A DNA stretch of 36,551 bases from a virus, in IMG/VR virus record IMGVR_UViG_3300032293_000757, positions 1 through 36,551 of that record; one strand, written 5' to 3'. Positions 1 through 5,793 of this stretch are shown in pieces. The notes under the pieces were generated by a model that was not told where the DNA came from, did no database searches, and saw only the letters and a list, made by a program, of their open reading frames with translations. The stretch's first letter is position 1. Each line of letters opens with the position of its first letter. The position numbers and the translations under genes are program-made.

Positions 1-573
1 GAAGGCAGCAAACGCGGTTGCTTTATTGGGTGCTTGGCGCACTCTGACGATCCAGGGATTAACGAACAAACCTACGGCTTGCCTGTAATGGTGCAGCGTA
101 TTGCTGAGTCGATCTTTGAAGCGCTCCCTCATGATGAAGCCAAAGCGTTTTTTGCGGCACTGCCTGATGCAATGGGCTGCGATGGTAAAGACTTAAGCAA
201 AGTCGGCTGGCAGTTTCTTGCTGCTGAGCTGCGTGCATTGCCTGAGCAACCTGATGAGGTTCAGGTAGTTATTGATCCTGTTATTGCAGGTATAGATCTG
301 CTTGCCAGTGGTCAGGAATGGGCTGCTGCTGCTGCTGCTCGTGCTGCTCGTGCTGCTTGGGCTGTTGCTCGTGCTGCTGATGCTGCTGCTGTTGCTGCTG
401 ATGCTGCTGCTGCTCGTGCTGCTGATGCTGCTGCTTGGGCTGCTGCTGCTGCTGCTGCTGCTAATGCTCGTGCTGCTGCTGCTGCTGCTCGTGCTGCTGT
501 TCGTCATCGGCAACGTGACACTCTGCTGGCTCTGATTAGCCAAGCGCCAGTGCTGGAGGCTGGCAATGACTGA
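1..573 (+). CDS. Alanine-repeat protein, 5'-partial
   Basis: The frame is open from base 1, so the true start lies outside the window; a TTG at 34 is only an internal candidate. About 100 ordinary residues (with acidic stretches such as LPHDEAKAFFAALP) lead into a 60-codon tract in which 45 codons are Ala, the rest Arg, Asp, Val, Trp and Asn. It then ends in an ordinary tail (RHRQRDTLLALIS). The tract should form a long alanine helix with regularly placed charged and Trp residues. Proteins with AARAADAAAWAA-type repeats are known in phages but I know no function for them. The stop overlaps the next gene by 8 bases, so translation is probably coupled. The plus frame is preferred to the Ser-rich and Leu-rich shadow frames because its non-repeat flanks look protein-like. 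Confidence 0.7.
   Translation, partial: EGSKRGCFIGCLAHSDDPGINEQTYGLPVMVQRIAESIFEALPHDEAKAFFAALPDAMGCDGKDLSKVGWQFLAAELRALPEQPDEVQVVIDPVIAGIDLLASGQEWAAAAAARAARAAWAVARAADAAAVAADAAAARAADAAAWAAAAAAAANARAAAAAARAAVRHRQRDTLLALISQAPVLEAGND
322..501 (+). repeat. Interrupted (GCT)n trinucleotide repeat
   Basis: Sixty consecutive codons are nearly all GCT (45 Ala), interrupted by CGT, GAT, GTT, AAT and two TGG codons. Every codon except TGG ends in T. Alanine codons in the flanking part of the gene are mixed (GCG, GCC, GCA, GCT). The uniform codon use points to expansion by replication slippage followed by point change, rather than ancient selection on each residue. Confidence 0.9.
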
Positions 574-847
574 CACTTTTCGTGCACTGTGCCAAGAGCT
601 GGTTCACCTCAACGAAGTGGAGGTAGATGACTGGACACGTAAATGGGCGGATGCTGTAAAGCGCACTAAAGCTGCCGCCCTGGCCCAGCCCGAGCCGCAG
701 GGGCCGACGGATGAGGCGATCTGTGATCTCTGGAGCTGGGCGGCTGGACAAGACCAAGGATCGTGGCCAACGCAACAACATTGTTTCGCCCGCGCCGTCC
801 TCGCCCGCTGGGGCCGCCCCGCCAACACTATTAACCAGGAGAACTAA
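566..847 (+). CDS. PEPQGPTDE-motif small protein
   Basis: A 93-residue protein with an acidic N-terminal half, a central AQPEPQGPTDEAICDLW block and a C-terminal FARAVLARWGRPA block. The same two blocks recur in the gene at 1084, so the two are paralogous in part. From memory this motif pair is common in picocyanobacteria and their phages; its role is unknown. GGAGG at 555-559 stands 6 bases before the ATG. The start overlaps the previous stop by 8 bases, and the stop overlaps the next ATG by one base (TAATG), which fits a coupled operon. No membrane segment or signal peptide is visible. Confidence 0.8.
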   Translation: MTDTFRALCQELVHLNEVEVDDWTRKWADAVKRTKAAALAQPEPQGPTDEAICDLWSWAAGQDQGSWPTQQHCFARAVLARWGRPANTINQEN

Positions 848-1068
848 TGGCCATGTTTGAAATTAAGCGTGAACGCATCGAGGCTATCCCCACTGACTAC
901 GCATTGGCTTATAGCGTCCTTGCAAGGCGCGTTGCTGCTATTGATGCAATCTTGCACAACGACCAATGGCCTGAGCACTGTATTAAACGTCTACGAGCAG
1001 AATCAGACGCCGCAATGGCGACTATCCAGCAAGTCGAAACAGTGCGGTTCACTATTTCAACCCATTAA
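847..1068 (+). CDS. Hypothetical 73-residue protein
   Basis: A small, probably helical soluble protein with many charged residues (FEIKRERIEAIPTDYALAYS at the start). I do not recognise the family. AGGAG at 837-841 lies 5 bases before the ATG, and that ATG overlaps the previous stop by one base. This favours the 847 frame over the alternative frame starting at 857. It sits in the early plus-strand operon between two PEPQGPTDE proteins. The product lacks obvious motifs, membrane segments or cysteines. Confidence 0.65.
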   Translation: MAMFEIKRERIEAIPTDYALAYSVLARRVAAIDAILHNDQWPEHCIKRLRAESDAAMATIQQVETVRFTISTH

Positions 1069-1083
1069 AGAAGGAGACTAATC

Positions 1084-1590
1084 ATGACTGACCAAGAGCT
1101 GATCGAACGCCTGCTGTTCCTCGCTGAAACGGCTGTGGATCAGGCGCTGGATCTGAATTACGACGACCCCGAGGATTACTTCATCTACCGCGAACTGCGG
1201 GAGCTGAAGGCTGTTGTTGCCGCCCAGCCCGAGCCGCAGGGGCCGACTGATGACGAGCTGGCGTTTCTCTACTACGTCCACTGCGGCGGCTCTGACGCTA
1301 TGGGGCAGGTGGGATTCGAGGACGCCGCCCGCGCCGTCCTTGCCCGCTATGGCCGCCCCGCCATCGAGCCGGTGCCTACGAGCGAGCGCCTGCCGGGGCC
1401 GGAGGATTGCGATGCGGAGGGGCACTGCTGGTTGTTCCGCGTGGCGTTAGATGGTGTTGGCGACTGGCACCAGAAAAGGCCGCACCCTTCGGCCGAGTCC
1501 AGCCAATTTTTCAGAGAAACCCACTGGCTCCCCCACTGGGCGCTGCCGGTGCCTGCACTAGCCAACACTATTAACCAGAACAATTATTAG
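1084..1590 (+). CDS. PEPQGPTDE / DUF551-like protein
   Basis: 168 residues. An acidic N-terminal segment (roughly 1-45) is followed by AAQPEPQGPTDDELAFLYY and AARAVLARYGRPA blocks shared with the gene at 566. A C-terminal part beginning TSERLPGPEDCDAEG and ending THWLPHWALPVP resembles the DUF551 pattern (S-x-R-L-P ... THW-x-P). AAGGAG at 1071-1076 sits 7 bases before the ATG. The last residues (ANTINQNNY) repeat the ANTINQEN ending of the first paralogue, so the two genes share both their middle and their 3' end. Function is unknown; such proteins are common in cyanophage and picocyanobacterial accessory regions. Soluble, no signal peptide. Confidence 0.8.
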   Translation: MTDQELIERLLFLAETAVDQALDLNYDDPEDYFIYRELRELKAVVAAQPEPQGPTDDELAFLYYVHCGGSDAMGQVGFEDAARAVLARYGRPAIEPVPTSERLPGPEDCDAEGHCWLFRVALDGVGDWHQKRPHPSAESSQFFRETHWLPHWALPVPALANTINQNNY

Positions 1591-1593
1591 GCC

Positions 1594-1875
1594 ATGGAAA
1601 TCCAAACACTTCGCGGCAACTTTTCTCAATTCAGCAAAGGTTTGTCAATTCGCGTATCAGACGGAAATGCAACGCTTGATACTTACATTGACCACAAGGA
1701 ATTGCGAGCTTTTGCTGCCATGCTTGTTGATATTGCCGATGACGCACTTTCCAAGATTGGAGAAGAAGCTCAAGATTGCCAATCGAAACTACGCGACTGT
1801 CTTATTGATCTGCAAAGCGGCGATTGGAAAGCGCCCCTTGTCGAGCCGGTGCCTAAGCGGGAGGCTGAGCAGTGA
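1594..1875 (+). CDS. Hypothetical 93-residue protein
   Basis: An acidic soluble protein that starts with a beta-rich looking segment (LRGNFSQFSKGLSIRVSDGN) and continues as a helix-rich half. Its tail, VEPVPKREAEQ, resembles the IEPVPTSERLP junction in the gene at 1084, so the 3' ends may share ancestry. No good ribosome-binding site precedes the ATG, and the previous gene ends three bases upstream, so translation may be coupled. The TGA stop overlaps a GTG start of a tiny ORF at 1872. I do not recognise the family. Confidence 0.65.
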   Translation: MEIQTLRGNFSQFSKGLSIRVSDGNATLDTYIDHKELRAFAAMLVDIADDALSKIGEEAQDCQSKLRDCLIDLQSGDWKAPLVEPVPKREAEQ

Positions 1876-1988
1876 AGCGCGACACACTGCGGCTTAGTTT
1901 GCACCAGTCTGTAAAAACCAGCAAGATAAAATTGAAGGGCAGCGGTGCGTCAACACCCTGCCCCATGACCAACCGCACAAACGGCTGA
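1872..1988 (+). CDS. Tiny 38-residue ORF, possible gene fragment
   Basis: This GTG-start ORF exactly fills the space between its neighbours. Its start overlaps the previous stop (GTGA) and its TGA overlaps the next ATG (TGATG). GGGAGG at 1859-1864 lies 7 bases upstream. Its first residues (VKRDTLRLSLHQS) match the start of the gene at 2530 (MKRDRLVLSPHQF) at K, R, D, L, L, S, H and Q. About two thirds of the first 48 bases are identical. It may therefore be the 5' stump of a copy of that gene left on the other side of the HNH gene. Coding status is uncertain. Confidence 0.5.
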   Translation: MKRDTLRLSLHQSVKTSKIKLKGSGASTPCPMTNRTNG

Positions 1989-2533
1989 TGGATCAAAACT
2001 TAGAGCAGTGGCGCCCCGTTGTGGGATACGAAGGGCTGTATGAGGTAAGCGATCACGGAAGGGTGCGGAGCCTTCCCAGGACTTGTCTAACAAAAGGAAA
2101 CGCGACTCGCACAGTTTCTGCCCGTGTGATGTCCCAAAACCGCGACGGCAGAGGATACCTTGCTGTAATCCTTTCAAAGGATGGGAAGAAAACCACAACA
2201 CGGGTGTACCTCATTGTTGCCAAGGCATTTATTGGCGAGCGTCCAGACGGCATGGTGGTGGCGCATGGGCCGGCAGGAAAAGACGACAACTCATTGGCTA
2301 ATGTGAGCTACAAAACGCAGTCAGAAAACTGCGCTGCGGACAAGCTTAGGGACGACACGCACACCAGGGGCGGGCGCAATTACAACGCCAGGCTCACAGA
2401 AGAGCAGGTCTTGTTTGCACGGAAAGCCGTAGCGCGTCATCAAGTTTCTATAGGGCACCTGGCCGACGCCTGGAACGTAAATCGAAGTACCCTCGGCAAA
2501 GCCATCAGCGGTCGCAACTGGAGCTGGCTATGA
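1988..2533 (+). CDS. NUMOD4 / HNH endonuclease with C-terminal HTH
   Basis: 181 residues. An N-terminal NUMOD4-type segment (about 7-30, WRPVVGYEGLYEVSDHGRVR) is followed by an HNH_3-type core (about 73-118). The core has VYLIVAKAF, then H93 in VVAHGPAG, D100-N101 and the TQSEN block. The C-terminal part (about 134-181) looks like a helix-turn-helix (VSIGHLADAWNVNRSTLGKA) typical of DNA recognition in free-standing phage homing endonucleases. The expected role is a site-specific nick or cut promoting spread of its own gene. The start lies in TGATG with the tiny ORF upstream, and the end overlaps the next gene by ATGA. The flanking ORFs begin alike, suggesting insertion here. The Asn before H93 seen in many HNH_3 proteins is Ala, a variant common in phages. 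Confidence 0.85.
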   Translation: MDQNLEQWRPVVGYEGLYEVSDHGRVRSLPRTCLTKGNATRTVSARVMSQNRDGRGYLAVILSKDGKKTTTRVYLIVAKAFIGERPDGMVVAHGPAGKDDNSLANVSYKTQSENCAADKLRDDTHTRGGRNYNARLTEEQVLFARKAVARHQVSIGHLADAWNVNRSTLGKAISGRNWSWL

Positions 2534-2859
2534 AGAGAGACCGACTTGTGCTCAGCCCGCACCAGTTCATTGAAACCTACCGCGACGGCAACGGTAGGGC
2601 CTACGTGGCCTACTCCAGCGGTACTTCGGTGTTTGTGCGCGACGTAAAGGAGCTGCGCCGCTTCCTAAGCATCGCAAAAGGGCTGCCTATGCGCGAATCG
2701 CTGGACTCGTGGCTTAGCAGCTTGGCGGACATGGACGCTAAGAGGAAGGGGGACGTTCCAGCGCCTGTTGGGGATGCTAATGTCGAAGGCTCGTTCGACC
2801 CGCTGGCCCATGGTCTGGACGAATCAGACCCCCAATTCAACACTAAGACGGTAATTTAA
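2530..2859 (+). CDS. Hypothetical 109-residue protein
   Basis: A soluble protein with a basic N-terminus (MKRDRLVLSPHQFIETYRD), a beta-rich section (GRAYVAYSSGTSVFVRDVKE), a helix, and an acidic disordered tail (GSFDPLAHGLDESDPQF). I do not recognise the family. The ATG overlaps the HNH stop (ATGA). The first twelve codons resemble the start of the small ORF at 1872, on the other side of the HNH gene, so this may be the intact member of a pair or the original host gene of the insertion. No membrane segments or cysteine motifs. Confidence 0.7.
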   Translation: MKRDRLVLSPHQFIETYRDGNGRAYVAYSSGTSVFVRDVKELRRFLSIAKGLPMRESLDSWLSSLADMDAKRKGDVPAPVGDANVEGSFDPLAHGLDESDPQFNTKTVI

Positions 2860-2864
2860 CGCTT

Positions 2865-3083
2865 ATGCGATGCCCAGGATGTGCGTGCCAGCGCAATAGC
2901 GTTGTCATGACGGCGTATGCCGACGGTGATCAAATCGTGCGGAGGAGGCACTGCCAAGCGTGTGAGCAGCGCTGGTACACGCTCCAAGCGCCTGAGCTGC
3001 TTCTACCAAGCGATGCTTTCCGGTGGATCGAAAAGGCTGGAAGGCGACGAACTGTAAAGCTGCTTGAACCAGGCCAAGAGTAA
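2865..3083 (+). CDS. NrdR-like zinc-ribbon protein
   Basis: 72 residues. C3-x2-C6 and C30-x2-C33 frame a zinc ribbon, with VRRRHCQACEQRWYT closely matching the NrdR signature RRRECxxCxxRFTT. NrdR normally continues with an ATP-cone and represses ribonucleotide reductase genes. Here the protein ends soon after the ribbon (FRWIEKAGRRRTVKLL), so the nucleotide-sensing half is missing. It is probably a small DNA-binding regulator; an effect on nucleotide reduction is inference only. It lies directly upstream of the sigma factor gene and near a nucleotide kinase, which fits control of transcription or nucleotide supply. An additional Cys at position 8 follows the first pair. Confidence 0.75.
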   Translation: MRCPGCACQRNSVVMTAYADGDQIVRRRHCQACEQRWYTLQAPELLLPSDAFRWIEKAGRRRTVKLLEPGQE

Positions 3084-3137
3084 GCTGCAGCGCTTAGCCG
3101 CGTTGCTTGGTAACCTACGCAAATCCCCATCAAGCTT

Positions 3138-4019
3138 ATGACCGACTCTGTTAAGGATTACTTAAACGAAATCGCTAGGTATCCGCTGCTTACAGCAGAG
3201 CAGGAGATTCAACTAGCGCGTCAAATCGAATGCGGCACTGCCCTAGCCGATAAGCAAGAACTTAGTGCTCAAGAGAAGCGCACACTTAAGGTGGCTGAAC
3301 GCGCTAAGCGTAAGCTGATTAACTGCAATCTTAGGTTGGTTGTCAGTGTTGCTAAGCAGTACACGCGGCGGCTGAATGGCAGCGGCATGGAACTTATGGA
3401 CTTAGTACAGGAAGGTGCATTCGGACTTACACGCGCAGTCGAACTATTCGACAGCAGTAAGGGTTACAAGTTCTCCACTTACGCTTACTGGTGGGTAAGG
3501 CAGGCAATTACGCGGGGCATTGACGCTAAGGAGCGGCTTATCCGTGTGCCGCAGCACGGACTCGACAAGGTATATAAGGTGGTGCGGTTTCAGAAGGCGC
3601 ATTTGCAGGAGCACGGCAAAATGCCTTCTGTTGCGCAGATGGCGGCAGAGGCAGATGTTGAGGTTGCGCACATGCAGACGCTTCTAGCCCGGAACGCCTG
3701 GCATCGCAGCCTCGATGCCCTGGTAAGTGAGACGGGCAGCCCAATCCTGGAGCTTATCCCTGACACCGATTCGCTGGATAGGCAGAAGGATTGCATGGAG
3801 AAGGATGAAAAACAGGCGATGTTCCAAATCGCCCTCGCCTGTCTAACTGAAGGCGAACTGCTTACGATCCAACGCAGATACGGGCTTAATGGCGGCGAAC
3901 CGATGTCACTGTCGAGCATCGCAGCTGAGGATAATGTTTCAAGAGAACGCATCAGGCAGCGCATCGAGGCTGCACACCTTAAAATGCGTCTGCGTTTGAA
4001 ATCAGTGAGGCTTGTATGA
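3138..4019 (+). CDS. RNA polymerase sigma-70 family factor
   Basis: 293 residues, all core regions present. Region 1.2 is 1-33 (DSVKDYLNEIARYPLLTAEQ). Region 2 is about 58-128, including DLVQEG, the 2.3 aromatic run YKFSTYAYWWVRQ and AITRGI. Region 3 is about 140-215. Region 4 is about 233-288, with a helix-turn-helix at SLSSIAAEDNVSRERIRQRI. The long region 1.1 of host RpoD is absent, as in the group 2 sigma factors of cyanobacteria, which it most resembles. It should redirect host RNA polymerase to phage promoters, probably the late minus-strand operon. The stop overlaps the next start (ATGA). The start is supported by region 1.2 beginning at residue 3; no clear Shine-Dalgarno is visible. 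Leu codons before A-starting codons are mostly CTT here. Confidence 0.93.
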   Translation: MTDSVKDYLNEIARYPLLTAEQEIQLARQIECGTALADKQELSAQEKRTLKVAERAKRKLINCNLRLVVSVAKQYTRRLNGSGMELMDLVQEGAFGLTRAVELFDSSKGYKFSTYAYWWVRQAITRGIDAKERLIRVPQHGLDKVYKVVRFQKAHLQEHGKMPSVAQMAAEADVEVAHMQTLLARNAWHRSLDALVSETGSPILELIPDTDSLDRQKDCMEKDEKQAMFQIALACLTEGELLTIQRRYGLNGGEPMSLSSIAAEDNVSRERIRQRIEAAHLKMRLRLKSVRLV

Positions 4020-4579
4020 CTAAGCTTATTGGGCTTTATTCTCCTGCGCCTCGTAGCGGCAAGACGGCGGTGAGTCATGCGCTGGAACGCAGCGTGTTTG
4101 TGCGGGTGCCCTTCGCAGAACCGTTGAAGGAAATGGTGTTTCCGTTGCTTGTAAGTATCGGCTATACGCCGGAGCAAGCTGCGCAGCGGTTGTATTCCGA
4201 CAAGGAGCTTGTGCTCGACCACTTAGGGGTGAGTACGCGCCACCTGCTGCAAACCCTGGGCACGGAATGGGGAAGAACCTGCATAGCGCCTGATGTGTGG
4301 CTGCGTGTATGGCAAGCACGCATTAAGCGCCACGAGTACGTTGTTGTGGATGACGTAAGGTTTGAGAACGAAGCAGAGCTGATCCGCAGCTTAGGGGGTG
4401 AGATGTGGAAGATTACTCGTAAAGGGATGGTTAATACGCACACGCACGCCTCCGAGGGAAGCCTAGATGATTGGCCCCATTTTGCGCGTTATATTGAGAA
4501 CGATGGAACATTAGAGCAGTTGCTTCATGCCGTCTCTCAGATACCACTCGGGCAGGATGGTGCTGATCCCCCAGGCTGA
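4016..4579 (+). CDS. Deoxynucleoside monophosphate kinase-like P-loop protein
   Basis: 187 residues with an N-terminal P-loop (GLYSPAPRSGKTAVSHAL, lysine near residue 17). A VPFAEPLKEMV segment is typical of phage dNMP kinases (T4 gp1 type). The likely lid/substrate section is LGVSTRHLLQTLGTEWGR, and a Walker B-like VVVDDVRFENEAE lies near 110-120. The RF-NEAE motif is characteristic of this family. The enzyme would phosphorylate dNMPs to dNDPs in the cytoplasm for phage DNA synthesis. It overlaps the sigma gene by 4 bases upstream and the next gene downstream. Confidence is good for the family and moderate for substrate. Confidence 0.85.
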   Translation: MTKLIGLYSPAPRSGKTAVSHALERSVFVRVPFAEPLKEMVFPLLVSIGYTPEQAAQRLYSDKELVLDHLGVSTRHLLQTLGTEWGRTCIAPDVWLRVWQARIKRHEYVVVDDVRFENEAELIRSLGGEMWKITRKGMVNTHTHASEGSLDDWPHFARYIENDGTLEQLLHAVSQIPLGQDGADPPG

Positions 4580-4835
4580 GGGGTGGATGCTGCGGCTGCG
4601 GACGAAGCAGGGCGTGCTGGAGCTGCCTTTGCGTGGTACGGAACTGGAGACGGCGCTTATGGAGGCCGAGCAGCTCTACGCCGATGCCCTGGTGGCTACG
4701 AACGGGAAGACGCGCTGCCAGCAGTGCATCCACTGGCAGTTCGTCGAGGGGTCGTGCGGCTTGGGCTTCCCCGAGGGCAAGCGCAGCGGCGGTAAGCACG
4801 CCAAGGATTGTGTAGCGTTTTGGCTTGATAAGTAG
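4557..4835 (+). CDS. Four-cysteine protein, zinc-binding candidate
   Basis: With the start at 4557 (MVLIPQAEGWMLRL) the product is 92 residues. An upstream ATG at 4527 would overlap the kinase by 53 bases, and a third ATG at 4587 has GAGGGG only 3 bases before it, so the start is uncertain. The N-terminal half is a beta/alpha segment (LRTKQGVLELPLRG). The C-terminal half carries C-x2-C-x9-C-x17-C around RCQQCIHW, SCGLGFPEG and KDCVAFW. This looks like a metal site, possibly a zinc or iron-sulphur protein. I recall similar CxxCxHW...LGFPE proteins in cyanophages but know no function. It is the last plus-strand gene of the early operon, followed by a hairpin. Confidence 0.7.
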   Translation: MVLIPQAEGWMLRLRTKQGVLELPLRGTELETALMEAEQLYADALVATNGKTRCQQCIHWQFVEGSCGLGFPEGKRSGGKHAKDCVAFWLDK

Positions 4836-4857
4836 CGCTAAGCGGCGCGGCTTAGCG
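4836..4857. terminator. Hairpin between convergent genes
   Basis: An 8-bp perfect stem (CGCTAAGC / GCTTAGCG) with a 6-base loop GGCGCG begins one base after the stop of the plus-strand gene ending at 4835. It covers the stop of the opposing gene at 4852. Position suggests a bidirectional terminator or transcript 3'-end protector; there is no T-run on either side. The same core occurs at 25171-25190 (17 of 20 bases identical), where it has a T-run. Confidence 0.55.
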
Positions 4858-5160
4858 GCCCAAATCGCGTAAGAGGTCGGCGGCCCACTCGTAATGCTCT
4901 TCGGTCGGGGCAGCGGGGCCTGGTTCCGCCATTAGCAGGGCCATTTCGACCTCCATGCTGCGTATGCGCCCTAAGAGGTTGTCAACGAGAGCGCTGCGGT
5001 GATACCAGTCAACAACTAGCTTGTCTACTAGGACTGAGAGTTCGTCGCGGCTTAGCTTGACGGCGGTGCGGCGGTCCAGCTCTAAGCGCAGTTGTGTTTG
5101 CAGATCGAGCTGTGGTACAAGCCAGTGCATTGAAGGCACGGCAGCATCTTCACTGGCCAT
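4852..5160 (-). CDS. Hypothetical 102-residue protein
   Basis: A helical soluble protein with a leucine-rich central region (LDLQTQLRLELDRRTAVKLS, then VDKLVVDWYHRSALVDNLLG) that could form a coiled coil, and an acidic end (TEEHYEWAADLLRDLGR). No catalytic motifs, cysteine clusters or membrane segments. I do not recognise the family. It is read leftward, facing the early genes, and its start is 44 bases from the divergent gene at 5204. The short space between holds a perfect dyad. Being the last minus-strand gene it may belong to the late transcript or have its own promoter. Confidence 0.65.
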   Translation of the reverse strand: MASEDAAVPSMHWLVPQLDLQTQLRLELDRRTAVKLSRDELSVLVDKLVVDWYHRSALVDNLLGRIRSMEVEMALLMAEPGPAAPTEEHYEWAADLLRDLGR

Positions 5161-5182
5161 AGCAACACTGTGAACACGAAGG

Positions 5183-5200
5183 CTTAGCTCTTATGCTAAG
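5183..5200. promoter_or_regulatory. Perfect dyad between divergent genes
   Basis: CTTAGC and GCTAAG form a 6-bp inverted repeat around TCTTAT. They lie 3 bases before the plus-strand ATG at 5204 and 22 bases from the minus-strand start at 5160. It could be an operator for divergent control or an RNA hairpin hiding the start of the 5204 gene. The same CTTAG/CTAAG words recur between other genes, so it may be a general sequence habit rather than a specific operator. Confidence 0.35.
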
Positions 5201-5203
5201 GCA

Positions 5204-5392
5204 ATGGGCTTACCTCGTCTACAACACATAGAAGGCGCTGGTGCGCCGGTGTGGCGCGTGAGCTATGCCGGGATGGAACGCAACTTCGCGGAGGATTGGA
5301 AAGCCGTTGAGTTTTACCAACACCTACTTAGTCGTCCAACCAATCCTGAATCCTTGCTGCGCGTGCTACGGTCCAGGTCGATTGAGCACTGA
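5204..5392 (+). CDS. Hypothetical 62-residue protein
   Basis: A small protein, MGLPRLQHIEGAGAPVWRVS at the start, followed by a helical half (NFAEDWKAVEFYQHLLSRP). The pattern of a short beta hairpin (VWRVSYAGMERNF) and a helix is protein-like, but I do not recognise the family. It is the only plus-strand gene within the minus-strand block. Its last 65 bases overlap, tail to tail, with the HNH gene on the other strand. That makes it less certain than the HNH gene, whose motifs are clear. Confidence 0.5.
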   Translation: MGLPRLQHIEGAGAPVWRVSYAGMERNFAEDWKAVEFYQHLLSRPTNPESLLRVLRSRSIEH

Positions 5393-5627
5393 ACCAGTCA
5401 TGCCAGTTTTCGCTGCCCTTGCTGCGGTTACAGGTACGACACGCAGGAACTAAGTTGCTGACGACGGTGTTGCCACCTTTATGCCGTGGTTTGACGTGAT
5501 CTAAGGTGTCGGCCGCGGCGTCACAATAGGCGCAGCAGTGCTGCCATGCCTCAAAAATCTGCTGCCTAAATCGTTGCTTAGCGGAGCGCTTGGGGACGAG
5601 AGATGTGCCATCAATCTGATGATCCAC
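5328..5627 (-). CDS. HNH endonuclease (McrA-like)
   Basis: 99 residues with the classic zinc-braced HNH core: C32-x2-C35 (CCAYC), D43-H44 (TLDHVKPRHKGG), N58 in VVSNLVPAC, C63-x2-C66 (CRTC) and N67. The DH, N and terminal N/K residues match a beta-beta-alpha metal nuclease. A short basic N-terminus (KRSAKQRFRQQ) should bind DNA. Small HNH proteins of this kind in tailed phages often work with terminase during packaging. Here the gene lies far from terminase in this linear map, though it could be closer in a circular genome. The start overlaps the end of the upstream gene by 17 bases. It is unrelated in sequence to the NUMOD4-type HNH at 1988. Confidence 0.9.
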   Translation of the reverse strand: MDHQIDGTSLVPKRSAKQRFRQQIFEAWQHCCAYCDAAADTLDHVKPRHKGGNTVVSNLVPACRTCNRSKGSENWHDWFSAQSTWTVARAARIQDWLDD

Positions 5628-5793
5628 GCAACTCCGGGATGGGTAGGGTGTTGACCGAGAGACCTAAGATATGGTCGTTTGATGGAGCTAATTCTGTGAG
5701 ACGGGAGGCGAAGTCGTCGCTTACGGTTTCGGGATCGTCGTCTTCGCTTTCGACGACGATTGTGTACTCGATCTCTAGGACGTACTGCCTCAT
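5611..5793 (-). CDS. Hypothetical acidic 60-residue protein
   Basis: A short beta-strand pair (QYVLEIEYTIVVESEDDDPE) is followed by a helix (VSDDFASRLTELA) and a second short beta/loop section. It is strongly acidic. I do not recognise it. Its ATG overlaps the stop of the metallophosphoesterase (ATGA), and its 3' end overlaps the HNH gene by 17 bases, so it looks like a genuine member of a coupled cluster. It could be a partner of either neighbour; nothing in the sequence decides. Confidence 0.65.
   Translation of the reverse strand: MRQYVLEIEYTIVVESEDDDPETVSDDFASRLTELAPSNDHILGLSVNTLPIPELRGSSD

Noticed and set aside
193-576. Minus-strand Ser-rich ORF and plus-strand Leu-rich ORF across the GCT repeat
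   Set aside because: They are the other frames of the trinucleotide repeat, which cannot contain stops; the Ala frame has ordinary protein on both sides.
857-1081. Alternative ORF in another frame inside 847-1068
   Set aside because: The 847 start has a well-placed AGGAG and overlaps the previous stop; the 857 frame has neither.
3084-3137. Promoter before the sigma factor gene
   Set aside because: The 54 bases contain no convincing -35/-10 pair, only a TTGCTT without a matching -10 element.
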